A DNA stretch of 64,000 nucleotides, from positions 3,715,501 through 3,779,500 of the forward strand of contig NZ_CP099760.1 of NCBI RefSeq assembly GCF_040760005.1. Reading direction: 5' to 3'. Numbering within the stretch: the stretch's first letter is position 1; each line of letters begins with the position of its first letter. A model generated the notes under the pieces. That model made no database searches and had not been told where the DNA came from. It worked only from the letters and a program-made list of their open reading frames with translations. Positions 8,200 through 16,036 of this stretch are shown here, one piece after another. The stretch comes from Pseudomonas sp. stari2. GTDB taxonomy: Bacteria; Pseudomonadota; Gammaproteobacteria; Pseudomonadales; Pseudomonadaceae. A program made the position numbers and the translations under genes.

Positions 8200-9678
8200 C
8201 TAGTTTCCGCTAATGCCGGTATCGGGCCGGTTCCACCAGCCGCCGCCCAGCGCCACGAACAACGCAACCGTGTCCTGATGCCGCTGCGCCAATGCTTGAA
8301 GGTAAGCAATATCGACCTGATGCAACTGCACGTCGGCCACGAGCAGATCCAGATAGGTCACCAACCCCGAGCGATAGTTGGCCTGCAATAATCTCAAGGC
8401 CTCTCGGGCAGCGGCCTGCGCCTCGGCCTGCTTCTGCAACGTTTGCGCATCGAGCTCTATTGCCCTGAGCACATCCGCCACCTGCGCGAAAGACTCCAGC
8501 ACCACTTGTCGGTAGTTCGCCGCTGCTTGCTGATAGGCGTCAATTGCCGCCTGGCGGCTGTACCACAGGCGCCCTCCCTGAAACAGCGGAATATCGATCG
8601 ACGGCCCGAAGTTCCAGAATCGTCCGGCGCCGGCAAACAGTGAACCGGTGTACGACCCAGCCGCCCCGTAGGTACCGCTCAAGCTGAAGCTGGGAAACAT
8701 CGCCGCCGTGGCGACACCGATTTGCGCGCTGGCCTGATGCAATTGCGCCTCGGCGGTGAGGATATCCGGACGCTGGCGCACTAGGTCGGAAGGCAGACTG
8801 ACCGGCAGATCGTGCGGTAACGAAAGTGCTGTCAAGCGAATGTCGGGAAGTTTGAGTTCTGCAGGCATCACGCCTTCGAGCGTGGCCAGCAAGTGCTCGC
8901 TTTGACTGACTTTCTGTTTGAGCGCCGGTAACGAGGCCTCGTTAGTCGCGATCAGGCTCTGCAGGCTCAATGTCGCCGAATAAGGCACCGTTCCGCTGCG
9001 CACCTGAACCTGGGTGGACTGCAGCTGCTGGCGCTGCAAACCGATCAATTGTTCCGTGGCCTCGATCTGCGCGGTATAGGCTGCCCGGGCAATGGCCGTA
9101 TTGACGACATTGGCCGTTAGCGTGAGATAGGCCGCCTGAGTCAGCCAGGTCTGGCGATCGACCTGGGCCTGCAAGCCCTCCACGGCACGTCGCTCGCCGC
9201 CAAAGACATCGAGGGTGTAGCTGATCGTGCCACTGAAGATCATCACGTTAAAGATCGAGCCTGCCGTCGTCAGCCCTTGCTGGACCGGCGCGCTGCGCTC
9301 ACGACTGGCGCTGAAGCGGGCATCGAGCTGCGGATAGAAGACCCCGTGACCGGCTCTGAGCGCGTTCTGGCTTTGACGCAAACTGGCCTCGGCCGCCTGC
9401 ACGGTCATGTTATGGGTGATCGCCTGGCGCACCAGTGCATCAAGCGCCGTCGAGTGGAAAAAACGCCACCAGTCCGGTGTGACCTCACCGCCGGGCACGA
9501 ACTGTTGAGCCTGGCCCTGCGCAGCAACAGTCCCCGGCAGCGGCTCGTTCAGATAACGCTCTGACACAGGCGTGGCCGGAGGCGAAAAATCCGGGCCGAC
9601 CGTGCATGCGCTGCCCAGCAACAGGCTCAGTGCAAGGCAGAAGCGTCCAGTGCGGCGTAACCGGTCTACCCTTTCCAT
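8200..9678 (-). CDS. outer-membrane efflux factor, NodT/OprM-type lipoprotein
   Basis: 492 residues. A lipoprotein signal with lipobox LLGSAC (Cys about residue 25) is followed by TVGPDFSPP, the hallmark start of RND/ABC outer-membrane factors, and two helical-barrel repeats rich in Ala, Gln and Leu. It forms the trimeric outer-membrane duct for the exporter. Its ATG shares one base with the stop of the adaptor gene and its stop lies two bases from the permease start, so these genes are tightly coupled. An outer-membrane factor placed between adaptor and permease is less usual than at an operon end. Confidence 0.85.
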   Translation of the reverse strand: MERVDRLRRTGRFCLALSLLLGSACTVGPDFSPPATPVSERYLNEPLPGTVAAQGQAQQFVPGGEVTPDWWRFFHSTALDALVRQAITHNMTVQAAEASLRQSQNALRAGHGVFYPQLDARFSASRERSAPVQQGLTTAGSIFNVMIFSGTISYTLDVFGGERRAVEGLQAQVDRQTWLTQAAYLTLTANVVNTAIARAAYTAQIEATEQLIGLQRQQLQSTQVQVRSGTVPYSATLSLQSLIATNEASLPALKQKVSQSEHLLATLEGVMPAELKLPDIRLTALSLPHDLPVSLPSDLVRQRPDILTAEAQLHQASAQIGVATAAMFPSFSLSGTYGAAGSYTGSLFAGAGRFWNFGPSIDIPLFQGGRLWYSRQAAIDAYQQAAANYRQVVLESFAQVADVLRAIELDAQTLQKQAEAQAAAREALRLLQANYRSGLVTYLDLLVADVQLHQVDIAYLQALAQRHQDTVALFVALGGGWWNRPDTGISGN

Positions 9679-10565
9679 TATTTCTGACCTATGAACACAT
9701 CCACCAACTGCCCCGGGTAGACGTTCGGCAGATCTTTCTTCTCGAAGCGAAAAATCACCGCCAGCACCCTCAGGTCAACTTTTTCCCGGCGCTGGTTGGA
9801 CAGCTCGATTTTCGGCGATACGTAGGGCTGCACCCGCACGAAGGCCAGCGGCACACGGATGCCCGTGCCGTGAATCAGCATCTGCGCCTGCATGTGCTCG
9901 GGCGCTGGTAATCGGGCGATCAGAATCTCGTCCACATAACAGCGCACAGCCAGATGCGCCTGATCGGCGCTCATGACCAGCAGCGGCGCGAACCCTTGGG
10001 TGTAAACGTCATAGGCCCCCTGGGGCGATACATAACTGCCCACTGCGCTGTTAATAGTCATCACCACACCGTCCGCTGGCGCCTTGATGAGGTATTGCGC
10101 CAGCAACGCCGCCGACGCCTTGAGGGCAGCCTGCGCCTGGGTCACGGAATTGCGCGCGGTGTCCAGGGTATCTTTGCTGATCGATTTCGGATCAATGTTG
10201 TAAGACGCCAAGCGCTTGTTGTACTGGTCGCGGGCGGTGGCCAGGCTGGCCTGGGCCAGTTCAAAATTGGCGCGTGGCACCGCGTCGTCAAGTGTGACCA
10301 GCGGCTCCCCGCGTTTGACCGTCTGCCCCTCCTGCACCCACACCCGGGTTACCGGCGCGGCCACCTGCGGATAGATCACGATATTGCTGCCACCGGGCTG
10401 CTCGCCCTCGATGATGCCATTGGCATAGATCGCGCTGGCATCGTTGCTGCTCGCTGGTGCGAAGGCGGGCGGCAGCGGCTGCGGTGTCCGCCCGAGCAGA
10501 TAGGCGGCGATCAGCCCCCCGAGAACACCGACTACCGCCAGCGTAAACAGCAGGGACTTTTTCAC
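9678..10565 (-). CDS. HlyD/DevB-type periplasmic adaptor
   Basis: 295 residues with one N-terminal membrane anchor (KKSLLFTLAVVGVLGGLIAAYLLG-like). A biotinyl-lipoyl-like segment (VWVQEGQTVKRGEPLVTLDD, about residue 75) leads into a coiled-coil hairpin (about 90-150), the second lipoyl half (IKAPADGVVMTIN) and beta-barrel sequence. It bridges the ABC permease and the outer-membrane factor. It overlaps the upstream ATPase by four bases. Confidence 0.85.
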   Translation of the reverse strand: MKKSLLFTLAVVGVLGGLIAAYLLGRTPQPLPPAFAPASSNDASAIYANGIIEGEQPGGSNIVIYPQVAAPVTRVWVQEGQTVKRGEPLVTLDDAVPRANFELAQASLATARDQYNKRLASYNIDPKSISKDTLDTARNSVTQAQAALKASAALLAQYLIKAPADGVVMTINSAVGSYVSPQGAYDVYTQGFAPLLVMSADQAHLAVRCYVDEILIARLPAPEHMQAQMLIHGTGIRVPLAFVRVQPYVSPKIELSNQRREKVDLRVLAVIFRFEKKDLPNVYPGQLVDVFIGQK

Positions 10566-11260
10566 GATATGGCATGCCCGGTTTCGCTGATTCGGCCGTC
10601 AGCCATGTAGATGATACGGTCGGCGTACTCGTTGATCCGTGCATCGTGAGTGACAATAAGGATGCAGCGTTGTTGATTGAGTACTCTCTCCTTGACGAAC
10701 GCGATGATCATTTTTCCCGTGTCCCCATCCAGAGATGCCGTGGGCTCGTCCATTATCAAGATTTGCGGCTCCCCCACGATGGCTCTGGCAATGGCAACGC
10801 GCTGTTGCTCCCCTCCGGAAAGCTTCATGGGCAAGATGTTCCCCCGATCCTTCAGGCCCACCACCTCCAGACTCTGGCGGGCCTTCGAAAGCGCATCGTT
10901 CCATTTGTGATGCCGAAGGATCAGGGGGATGGCGACGTTCTCGGCCGCCGTCAACCGCGAAAACAAGTGATAGTCCTGGAACACGAACCCGATGTGATCC
11001 AGGCGCAGTTCGGCCAATCTGTCGCTATTCAGGCTCCAGATGTCCAGGCCATTAATCAGCACCGTTCCAGAGTCGGGTCGCAGGATGCCGGAGAGGATGC
11101 TCAATAGTGTGGTCTTGCCGCTACCCGAGGGGCCGACGACAAAAACCATTTCGCCGAACTGCGCGACCAGCGCCACCTGGTCGACCGCTTTCATGCGCGT
11201 ACTGCCTTCGCCAAACCACTTACACAACCCGCTCGCAACGATGGCCGGGTGGGGGGTCAT
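10562..11260 (-). CDS. DevA/MacB-type ABC transporter ATP-binding protein
   Basis: 232 residues. Walker A GPSGSGKTT, the signature LSGGEQQRVAIARA and Walker B ILIMDEPTASLDG are all intact, with a closing HDARI switch histidine. It belongs to the LolD/MacB/DevA group and energises the permease encoded downstream. Its ATG overlaps the stop of the lipoprotein gene by one base, linking exporter expression to the lipoprotein and to the ANR-like box upstream of it. Confidence 0.9.
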   Translation of the reverse strand: MTPHPAIVASGLCKWFGEGSTRMKAVDQVALVAQFGEMVFVVGPSGSGKTTLLSILSGILRPDSGTVLINGLDIWSLNSDRLAELRLDHIGFVFQDYHLFSRLTAAENVAIPLILRHHKWNDALSKARQSLEVVGLKDRGNILPMKLSGGEQQRVAIARAIVGEPQILIMDEPTASLDGDTGKMIIAFVKERVLNQQRCILIVTHDARINEYADRIIYMADGRISETGHAIS

Positions 11261-11514
11261 TATTTGCGACTCGCCTTTTCAAGCATTCGGCTGGCGCGTT
11301 CATTGGCCTCATCGGCGGTGCGTTGTGCCTGACTGGCCGCGGCCTGCGCCTGTTCCGCTTTTGAATACGCGGCATCGGCTCTGGATTGCGCAGCAGCGGC
11401 AGCGCTTTGTGCCGAATCGATACGAGCATTCATTTCTTGCACATGCTTATGACTGCACCCCGCCGTCATCGCCAGAAGGACGCTCAGCACAACAACAGAT
11501 AAACGCTTGTTCAT
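11260..11514 (-). CDS. Lpp/OprI-like alanine-zipper lipoprotein
   Basis: 84 residues starting at ATG 11514, after an AGGAG-like site; the frame extends further upstream but without a signal. A lipoprotein signal ends in TAGC (Cys20). The rest is an almost pure coiled coil of Ala-rich heptads ([19 protein letters not shown]), ending in a basic RMLEKASRK, as in Lpp/OprI, whose C-terminal Lys can be joined to peptidoglycan. It heads the exporter operon. A paralogue lies at 35709-35942. It may tie the outer membrane to the wall or tether the exporter. Confidence 0.8.
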   Translation of the reverse strand: MNKRLSVVVLSVLLAMTAGCSHKHVQEMNARIDSAQSAAAAAQSRADAAYSKAEQAQAAASQAQRTADEANERASRMLEKASRK

Positions 11515-11590
11515 GGTGGTTCTCCTCAGTTGAGTGAGCCGGGAACACGCCGGCACCCCTCAAAGTATCCGGCCCCCCTGCGCCGGCACT

Positions 11591-11604
11591 GTGATTTTTG
11601 TCAA
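11591..11604 (-). promoter_or_regulatory. ANR-like box upstream of lipoprotein-exporter operon
   Basis: On the minus strand TTGACAAAAATCAC, two differences from the consensus, followed after 21 bases by GATACT, a good -10. The same box/-10 arrangement precedes the second lipoprotein gene (36014-36027). Confidence 0.65.
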
Positions 11605-11690
11605 TGAATGGCCAACCCGGCGTGCCGGTTAATCACTCGTCGCAATAATGTGCGCGTGCCCGCTCATCCGGATGAATGCTCAGCGGTGCA

Positions 11691-12251
11691 TCAACCAATC
11701 CAGCGAATCTCTGGTGCCTGATGGGCAACAGGCGCCGGCGCGGCTTTCGGATGGCCGACGATGATCGGTGCTACCGGAACCCACGCCTGTGGAAGATTCA
11801 GCATTTGCTTGCCCTGTTGAGTATTGAGATACGGCTGGGCAAAACCGATCCAGCAAGTGCCCAGTCCTTCTGCACAGGCACTGAGCATCAGGTTCTGGGC
11901 GGCCAGCGCACAGTCTTCGACCACCCATTGCCCGGGTGCGTCAGCCGAGATCAGGATCAGTACCGGTGCGTGATAGAAAATCTGAAAGTGCTCGTCATCA
12001 AGCAACGCGTGAAAGCGCTCTGATTGTGATCCCGGTGCCAGCGTCTTGAGCATGCAGGCTTTCGCCTCGCGTGAAATTCGATCCAGCAACGCTTGGTCGC
12101 GAACCACGGTGAATCGCCAGGGTTGTTGGTTCATCGCACTTGGCGCCAAGGTGGCGGCACCGATCAAGCGCACAATGACCTCTTCATCGACAGCCTGCGC
12201 CGTGTATTCACGTGTCGAATGACGGCCAGAAATGGCCTGGTCAATGTTCAT
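11691..12251 (-). CDS. nitroreductase-family flavoprotein
   Basis: 186 residues from ATG 12251, chosen because AGGAGG sits seven bases upstream; an ATG six bases earlier is too close to it. The FMN-binding start RHSTREYTAQAVDEE, the APSAMNQQPWRF segment (about residues 37-48) and GLGTCWIGF are those of the NfsB/RdxA-like nitroreductase family. It likely reduces quinone- or nitro-type substrates with NAD(P)H. It lies 34 bases from the USP gene and closes the groEL-usp-nitroreductase operon. Confidence 0.85.
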   Translation of the reverse strand: MNIDQAISGRHSTREYTAQAVDEEVIVRLIGAATLAPSAMNQQPWRFTVVRDQALLDRISREAKACMLKTLAPGSQSERFHALLDDEHFQIFYHAPVLILISADAPGQWVVEDCALAAQNLMLSACAEGLGTCWIGFAQPYLNTQQGKQMLNLPQAWVPVAPIIVGHPKAAPAPVAHQAPEIRWIG

Positions 12252-12285
12252 GAGCATTCCTCCTACAGGGACCTCCGGCGCGGTG

Positions 12286-13173
12286 CTACACAGCCAGAAC
12301 GTTGCAAGGGACCTGATACAGAATGTGTTCGGTGGTACTGCCGAGCAGCTTGTCCAGACCGTGGAATTGCACGCGCCCCATGACGATTACATCCACCTGA
12401 TGCTCGTCTGTGAACTCGCTGAGCGCCGCAACGGGGTGCCCCACCACAAAATGCCGGCGATCAGCCGGTACGCCATGCTGACTGGCCCAGTCGAGGTAGG
12501 TCTTTTCAAACTCACGGCGCAAGCCTTTAGTCAGTTCGGCGATTTTCAGGCCATCGCCCAGTTCTGCCAGGTATTCCTGCGAAACGTCATAGGCATACAA
12601 CAGGTGCAATTCGGCATCACACTGGATAGCCAGCGCAGTGGCCTGCTGGATGATGCGCTCGTTCAACCGATTATTTTCCAAGCCGTTCGTAGAGACGTCG
12701 ACCGCGGCTACAACCTTGCGCGGTAATGCATGGGCCGCGCCGCCAAGCAGGTACACCGGCACTTGGCATTGGCGCAAAAGATACCAGTCCAGTGGGGTGA
12801 AGAATGCACGTTTGAGCAATGACTCGTGTTGCACTTCCTTAATCAGCAAGTCGGGATTCAACTCTGTAACGTGATCAGAAATCTCCTGTTTTATGTCGTC
12901 CGCCCAAGCGACTTCGCAGGTCACTGCTACGCCTCGGCCAGACAGTTTCTCCGCCTGGGACTTCAACCAGTCGCGTTGGTTCTGAAGATAGCTTTCCCGA
13001 ACCTGTTTCCTGCTGCCCTCGTCAAGTAGCCACAGAATGTCCAGTGTCTTGACGAGGGCGACGATGTGCAATGTCGCACCACTGGCCCTGGCCAGCGCGC
13101 CGGCATGGTTGATTGCCGGAGAGCGGCGCAGGAGCGGGTTGATGATCAGCAAAAGGCGTTGATATTGGCTCAT
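12286..13173 (-). CDS. tandem-domain universal stress protein (UspE-like)
   Basis: 295 residues with two Usp domains (about 1-145 and 155-295). Domain 1 opens RLLLIINPLLRRSPAI; domain 2 opens KVVAAVDVSTN and closes VMGRVQFHGLDKLLGSTTEH. The classic ATP loop G-2x-G-9x-G(S/T) is altered (the second Gly is replaced), as in UspE. Such proteins support survival in energy-limited or anoxic cells. It lies 67 bases downstream of groEL and is probably cotranscribed with it. Fragments of close relatives occur at 28.3 and 29.4 kb. Confidence 0.88.
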   Translation of the reverse strand: MSQYQRLLLIINPLLRRSPAINHAGALARASGATLHIVALVKTLDILWLLDEGSRKQVRESYLQNQRDWLKSQAEKLSGRGVAVTCEVAWADDIKQEISDHVTELNPDLLIKEVQHESLLKRAFFTPLDWYLLRQCQVPVYLLGGAAHALPRKVVAAVDVSTNGLENNRLNERIIQQATALAIQCDAELHLLYAYDVSQEYLAELGDGLKIAELTKGLRREFEKTYLDWASQHGVPADRRHFVVGHPVAALSEFTDEHQVDVIVMGRVQFHGLDKLLGSTTEHILYQVPCNVLAV

Positions 13174-13240
13174 GATCTGTCTCCCGTCAGGCAGGTCGCG
13201 AGACCGGCCTTGCTCAAACGCCCGGCGACACTGCCGGACC

Positions 13241-14857
13241 TCATTCGCTGAACCCAGGCGGGATCGGCGACTCTTTCTCCGGAATATCCGTCAATATTGC
13301 CTCGGTCAGCAGCAGGATGCTGGCCACTGACACTGCATTTTCAAGGGCGATCCGCACCACTTTGGATGGGTCGATGATTCCGGCCTCGTAAAGATCGACG
13401 TAGCGATTGACCGACGCGTCGAAGCCAATGTTGCCAGGCTCCGCCAACATCCTCGCAACAACGACGCCGGCATCCACTGCCGAGTTTTCAGCGATGACCC
13501 TGGCCGGCGCCTCCAAAGCGCGCCGCATGATTTGCAGACCCGTGCGGGCATCCCCTTCATACTGCATCTCCTCGGCGGCAATCTTCGGGACGGCCTTGAG
13601 CAAAGACATGCCGGCGCCTGGCACAATGCCTTCGGCGATGGCTGCACGAGTGGCGGAAATGGCGTCATCCAACGCATCCTTGCGGGTTTTCATCTCGGCT
13701 TCCGAAGGCGCTCCGACCCGGACCACCGCGACGCCGCCCGAGAGCCTGGCCAAGCGTTCCTGTAGCTTTTCACGGTCGTAGTCGCTGGTAGTCGTCTCCA
13801 TTTGTGCGCGGATTTGCTGCATCCGCGCCTCGATGGCCTCGCGATTGCCAGCCCCCCCGATCAACGCCGAACTGTCCCTTTGCACCACCACCCGATGCGC
13901 CCGGCCCAATTGACTCAACTCGATCTTTTCGAGGGCAAAGCCCAGGTCATTGGAAATCACCGTTCCTGCGGTCAGAACGGCCATGTCCTGCAGCATCTCC
14001 TTGCGCCGGTCACCGAAGCCCGGAGCTTTGATCGCCACCGCTCGCAGCACACCGCGTATCTGATTGACCACCAGCGTGGTCAACGCCTCCCCTTCTATGT
14101 CATCCGCGATCAACACCAGGGGCTGGCCGCTCTTGGCCACGAGCTCCATCAGGGGCAGCAACTCCTTGAGATTCAGAATCTTGTGGTCGCAAAACAACAG
14201 GTAAGCGTCATCGAGTTCCACCTGCATCTTTTCGGTATCGGTGACGAAATATGGCGAGACATAGCCTCGGTCGAAGCGCATGCCTTCCATGACCTCGACC
14301 ACCGTTTCAGTGGTTTTTGACTCCTCGACGCTGACCACTCCTTCAATACCAACCTTCTCCAGGGCATCGGCTACCAGTTGGCCAATGACCGCATCGTTAT
14401 GCGCGGATAGCGTCGCGACCTGGACCTTTTCCCTGGGCGTACTCACTGGTCGCGACAGCGTCCTCAACGACTCCACAACCAAAGCGAGTCCGCGATCGAG
14501 CCCGCGTTTGAGGTCGATCGCACTGGCACCCGCCACCACATTGCGGATACCGTCCGCGAGGATGGCCTGGGCCAGCACCGTTGCAGTGCTGGTACCGTCC
14601 CCCACCGCGTCACCGGTGCGCTCGGCAGCCTGACGCAACATTTGCGCACCGAGATTTTCTTCCGGATCCAGCAGGTCGATGCGCCTGGCGATCGTTACAC
14701 CATCATTGCAGACTGTTGGATTGCCCCATTTATTCTGAATCAGCACCGACTTGGACTTGGGGCCCAGCGTCACGCGCACGGCATCCGCCAACTGAGTGGC
14801 ACCGCTGAGAATCCTCTCGCGGGCGGCGCCGCGAAATACCAGCTTGCTGTGAGCCAT
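13241..14857 (-). CDS. groEL: divergent GroEL (chaperonin 60) without GGM tail
   Basis: 538 residues, close to the usual ~547. GDGTSTATVLAQAI (residues 86-99, catalytic Asp87 region), the central apical hydrophobics and the KTRKDALDDAISATRAAIAEGIVPG hinge are present, so ATP binding and ring assembly are expected. It departs from housekeeping GroEL at both ends: it begins MAHSKLVFRGAARERI and ends PIPPGFSE, lacking the Gly-Gly-Met repeats. No groES is adjacent. It is the first gene of an operon under an ANR-type box, followed by a USP and a nitroreductase. It is probably a second, stress-specialised chaperonin using the housekeeping GroES. Confidence 0.93.
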   Translation of the reverse strand: MAHSKLVFRGAARERILSGATQLADAVRVTLGPKSKSVLIQNKWGNPTVCNDGVTIARRIDLLDPEENLGAQMLRQAAERTGDAVGDGTSTATVLAQAILADGIRNVVAGASAIDLKRGLDRGLALVVESLRTLSRPVSTPREKVQVATLSAHNDAVIGQLVADALEKVGIEGVVSVEESKTTETVVEVMEGMRFDRGYVSPYFVTDTEKMQVELDDAYLLFCDHKILNLKELLPLMELVAKSGQPLVLIADDIEGEALTTLVVNQIRGVLRAVAIKAPGFGDRRKEMLQDMAVLTAGTVISNDLGFALEKIELSQLGRAHRVVVQRDSSALIGGAGNREAIEARMQQIRAQMETTTSDYDREKLQERLARLSGGVAVVRVGAPSEAEMKTRKDALDDAISATRAAIAEGIVPGAGMSLLKAVPKIAAEEMQYEGDARTGLQIMRRALEAPARVIAENSAVDAGVVVARMLAEPGNIGFDASVNRYVDLYEAGIIDPSKVVRIALENAVSVASILLLTEAILTDIPEKESPIPPGFSE

Positions 14858-14917
14858 CGGATCGCTCTCCTGCCAATTCCACGTTCAAGCAGGGTCTATT
14901 AACCACTCCCGGTGACG

Positions 14918-14931
14918 TTGACTTTTATCAA
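14918..14931 (-). promoter_or_regulatory. ANR/FNR box upstream of groEL operon
   Basis: TTGACTTTTATCAA on the plus strand (TTGATAAAAGTCAA facing groEL), one change from the consensus. An AT-rich -10 candidate (TTAATAG) follows 15-17 bases later in the groEL direction. Confidence 0.78.
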
Positions 14932-15018
14932 CAAAGCCCTGAGCAGCCCGGTCCTCCTGTCGCCTCATGCATAAACGCGGACCATTGGCTCGAGCCGCCT
15001 TCAGCGCTTGCATCGCAG

Positions 15019-15032
15019 TTGATAAAAATCAA
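15019..15032 (+). promoter_or_regulatory. ANR/FNR box, perfect, upstream of BCAM0308-type gene
   Basis: TTGATAAAAATCAA, followed after 21 bases by GCGTCGAAA, the same position and nearly the same sequence as the GCGTAGAAA found at several other island promoters. Good class II geometry. Confidence 0.85.
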
Positions 15033-15115
15033 CCTGCTGGAACCCGGATCGCGTCGAAATGAGCGGGTGCGCTTCAGCAAGCGTCAGTTGTTCTGATCAT
15101 CTCTGGAGGAACATC

Positions 15116-15613
15116 ATGGACAAGTTTCAGCAAAGCCAAAAAAACAAACTGTTCAAGAACGTCTCGCATGACCCTTATAGCGCCCCACGCACGGAGGGCC
15201 CTGCCGTTTGCCCGAAATGCGAGGCCGTGTATGCCGCAGGAACCTGGAGCTGGAAACGCCAGGAAAACACCGTGGTTCACGGTGCGCAAACAACGATCTG
15301 TCCAGCCTGCCGGCGCATAGAAGACAACAGGCCTGCGGGTATCCTGACCCTGTCCGGCGGCTACGTGCACCAGCACCGTGGAGAAATCGTCAATCTGATT
15401 AAACACACTGAGGAAAAGGAAAAGGCCGAGCATCCCCTTGAGCGCATCATCAAGCTCGATGACGCGGCCGATGATCTGATCGTGACCACTACTGGCATTC
15501 ACCTTGCCAATCGTCTGGGGCATGCCCTGAAAGGCGCTTTCAAAGGCAACTCTGAATACCACTACAGCGATAGCGAATATGGCATGAGCGTGCGCTGGTC
15601 CCGTGAGGAATAA
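15116..15613 (+). CDS. BCAM0308-family zinc-ribbon protein
   Basis: 165 residues from ATG 15116, with GGAGG eight bases upstream. Two CxxC pairs (VCPKCEAVY at about 32 and ICPACRRI at about 62) form a zinc ribbon, followed by GGYVHQHRGEI and a C-terminal region suited to nucleic-acid or ribosome contact (an NMD3-like ribbon in outline). The family is named after a Burkholderia gene and is often found in low-oxygen loci; its function is unknown. It has its own perfect ANR box and a monocistronic look. Confidence 0.75.
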   Translation: MDKFQQSQKNKLFKNVSHDPYSAPRTEGPAVCPKCEAVYAAGTWSWKRQENTVVHGAQTTICPACRRIEDNRPAGILTLSGGYVHQHRGEIVNLIKHTEEKEKAEHPLERIIKLDDAADDLIVTTTGIHLANRLGHALKGAFKGNSEYHYSDSEYGMSVRWSREE

Positions 15614-15677
15614 CCCGGACAGCGAAGTGGTTACAGTCAGTACTGAATTGATTATCTGGCGTTGGCCGGCGCCGGCT

Positions 15678-15691
15678 CTGATCTTCGTCAA
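15678..15691 (-). promoter_or_regulatory. orphan ANR-like box, leftward, no gene remaining
   Basis: Read leftwards: TTGACGAAGATCAG, then 21 bases, then GATAAT. This equals the lipoprotein promoter at 36014-36027, but no lipoprotein gene lies to the left here; the next gene is convergent. It is a relic of the duplicated module. Confidence 0.6.
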
Positions 15692-15743
15692 AATATCGTT
15701 GACTTGTGGGCAACCCATTCACTGCCGGGCCAAACAGGCATTG

Positions 15744-15757
15744 TTGATATTCCTCAA
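15744..15757 (+). promoter_or_regulatory. ANR-like box upstream of BON remnant and ftsH
   Basis: TTGATATTCCTCAA, followed after 21 bases by GCGTAGAAA (-10 TAGAAA at 15779-15784). The right half-site reads CTCAA, as in the promoters of both intact BON genes. With the BON gene decayed, this is the likely promoter of ftsH, giving a leader of roughly 250 bases. Confidence 0.7.
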
Positions 15758-15830
15758 GGATTTTTTGCCACTCAAGCGTAGAAAAAAACAAGGCGACTGT
15801 TCCCTGCTCTCTTGCATCGTGGACACCGTC

Positions 15831-16010
15831 ACGTGCGACTTGAGCCTGCGCAAAAGCATGCTGGAAGAACTCGAGTTCCAGCGTGATATCGACGACGCCA
15901 ACATCGGCGTCTCAGGTGATGCTTGAAGCCCGGGTTCATCTGTGGCGCGAGCGGCACGCCGAGCGCCTCGATTGGTCGGTGCCCGAGTCGAGGTTCATCT
16001 CCTGCTGGCG
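15831..16010 (+). pseudogene. internally deleted BON-domain gene
   Basis: The first ~26 codons (DLSLRKSMLEELEF...ANIGVS) and the last ~30 (LEARVHLWRERHAERLDWS...) of a BON protein like the one at 36174-36821 are joined by a large internal deletion. The start ATG has become ACG at 15831 and the stop TAA has become TAC. The deletion also shifts the frame, giving an early stop after ANIGVSGDA. It can make no functional product but leaves the upstream promoter feeding ftsH. Confidence 0.85.
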
Positions 16011-16036
16011 TACAACGTCTTCGTTGAGACAAGACC

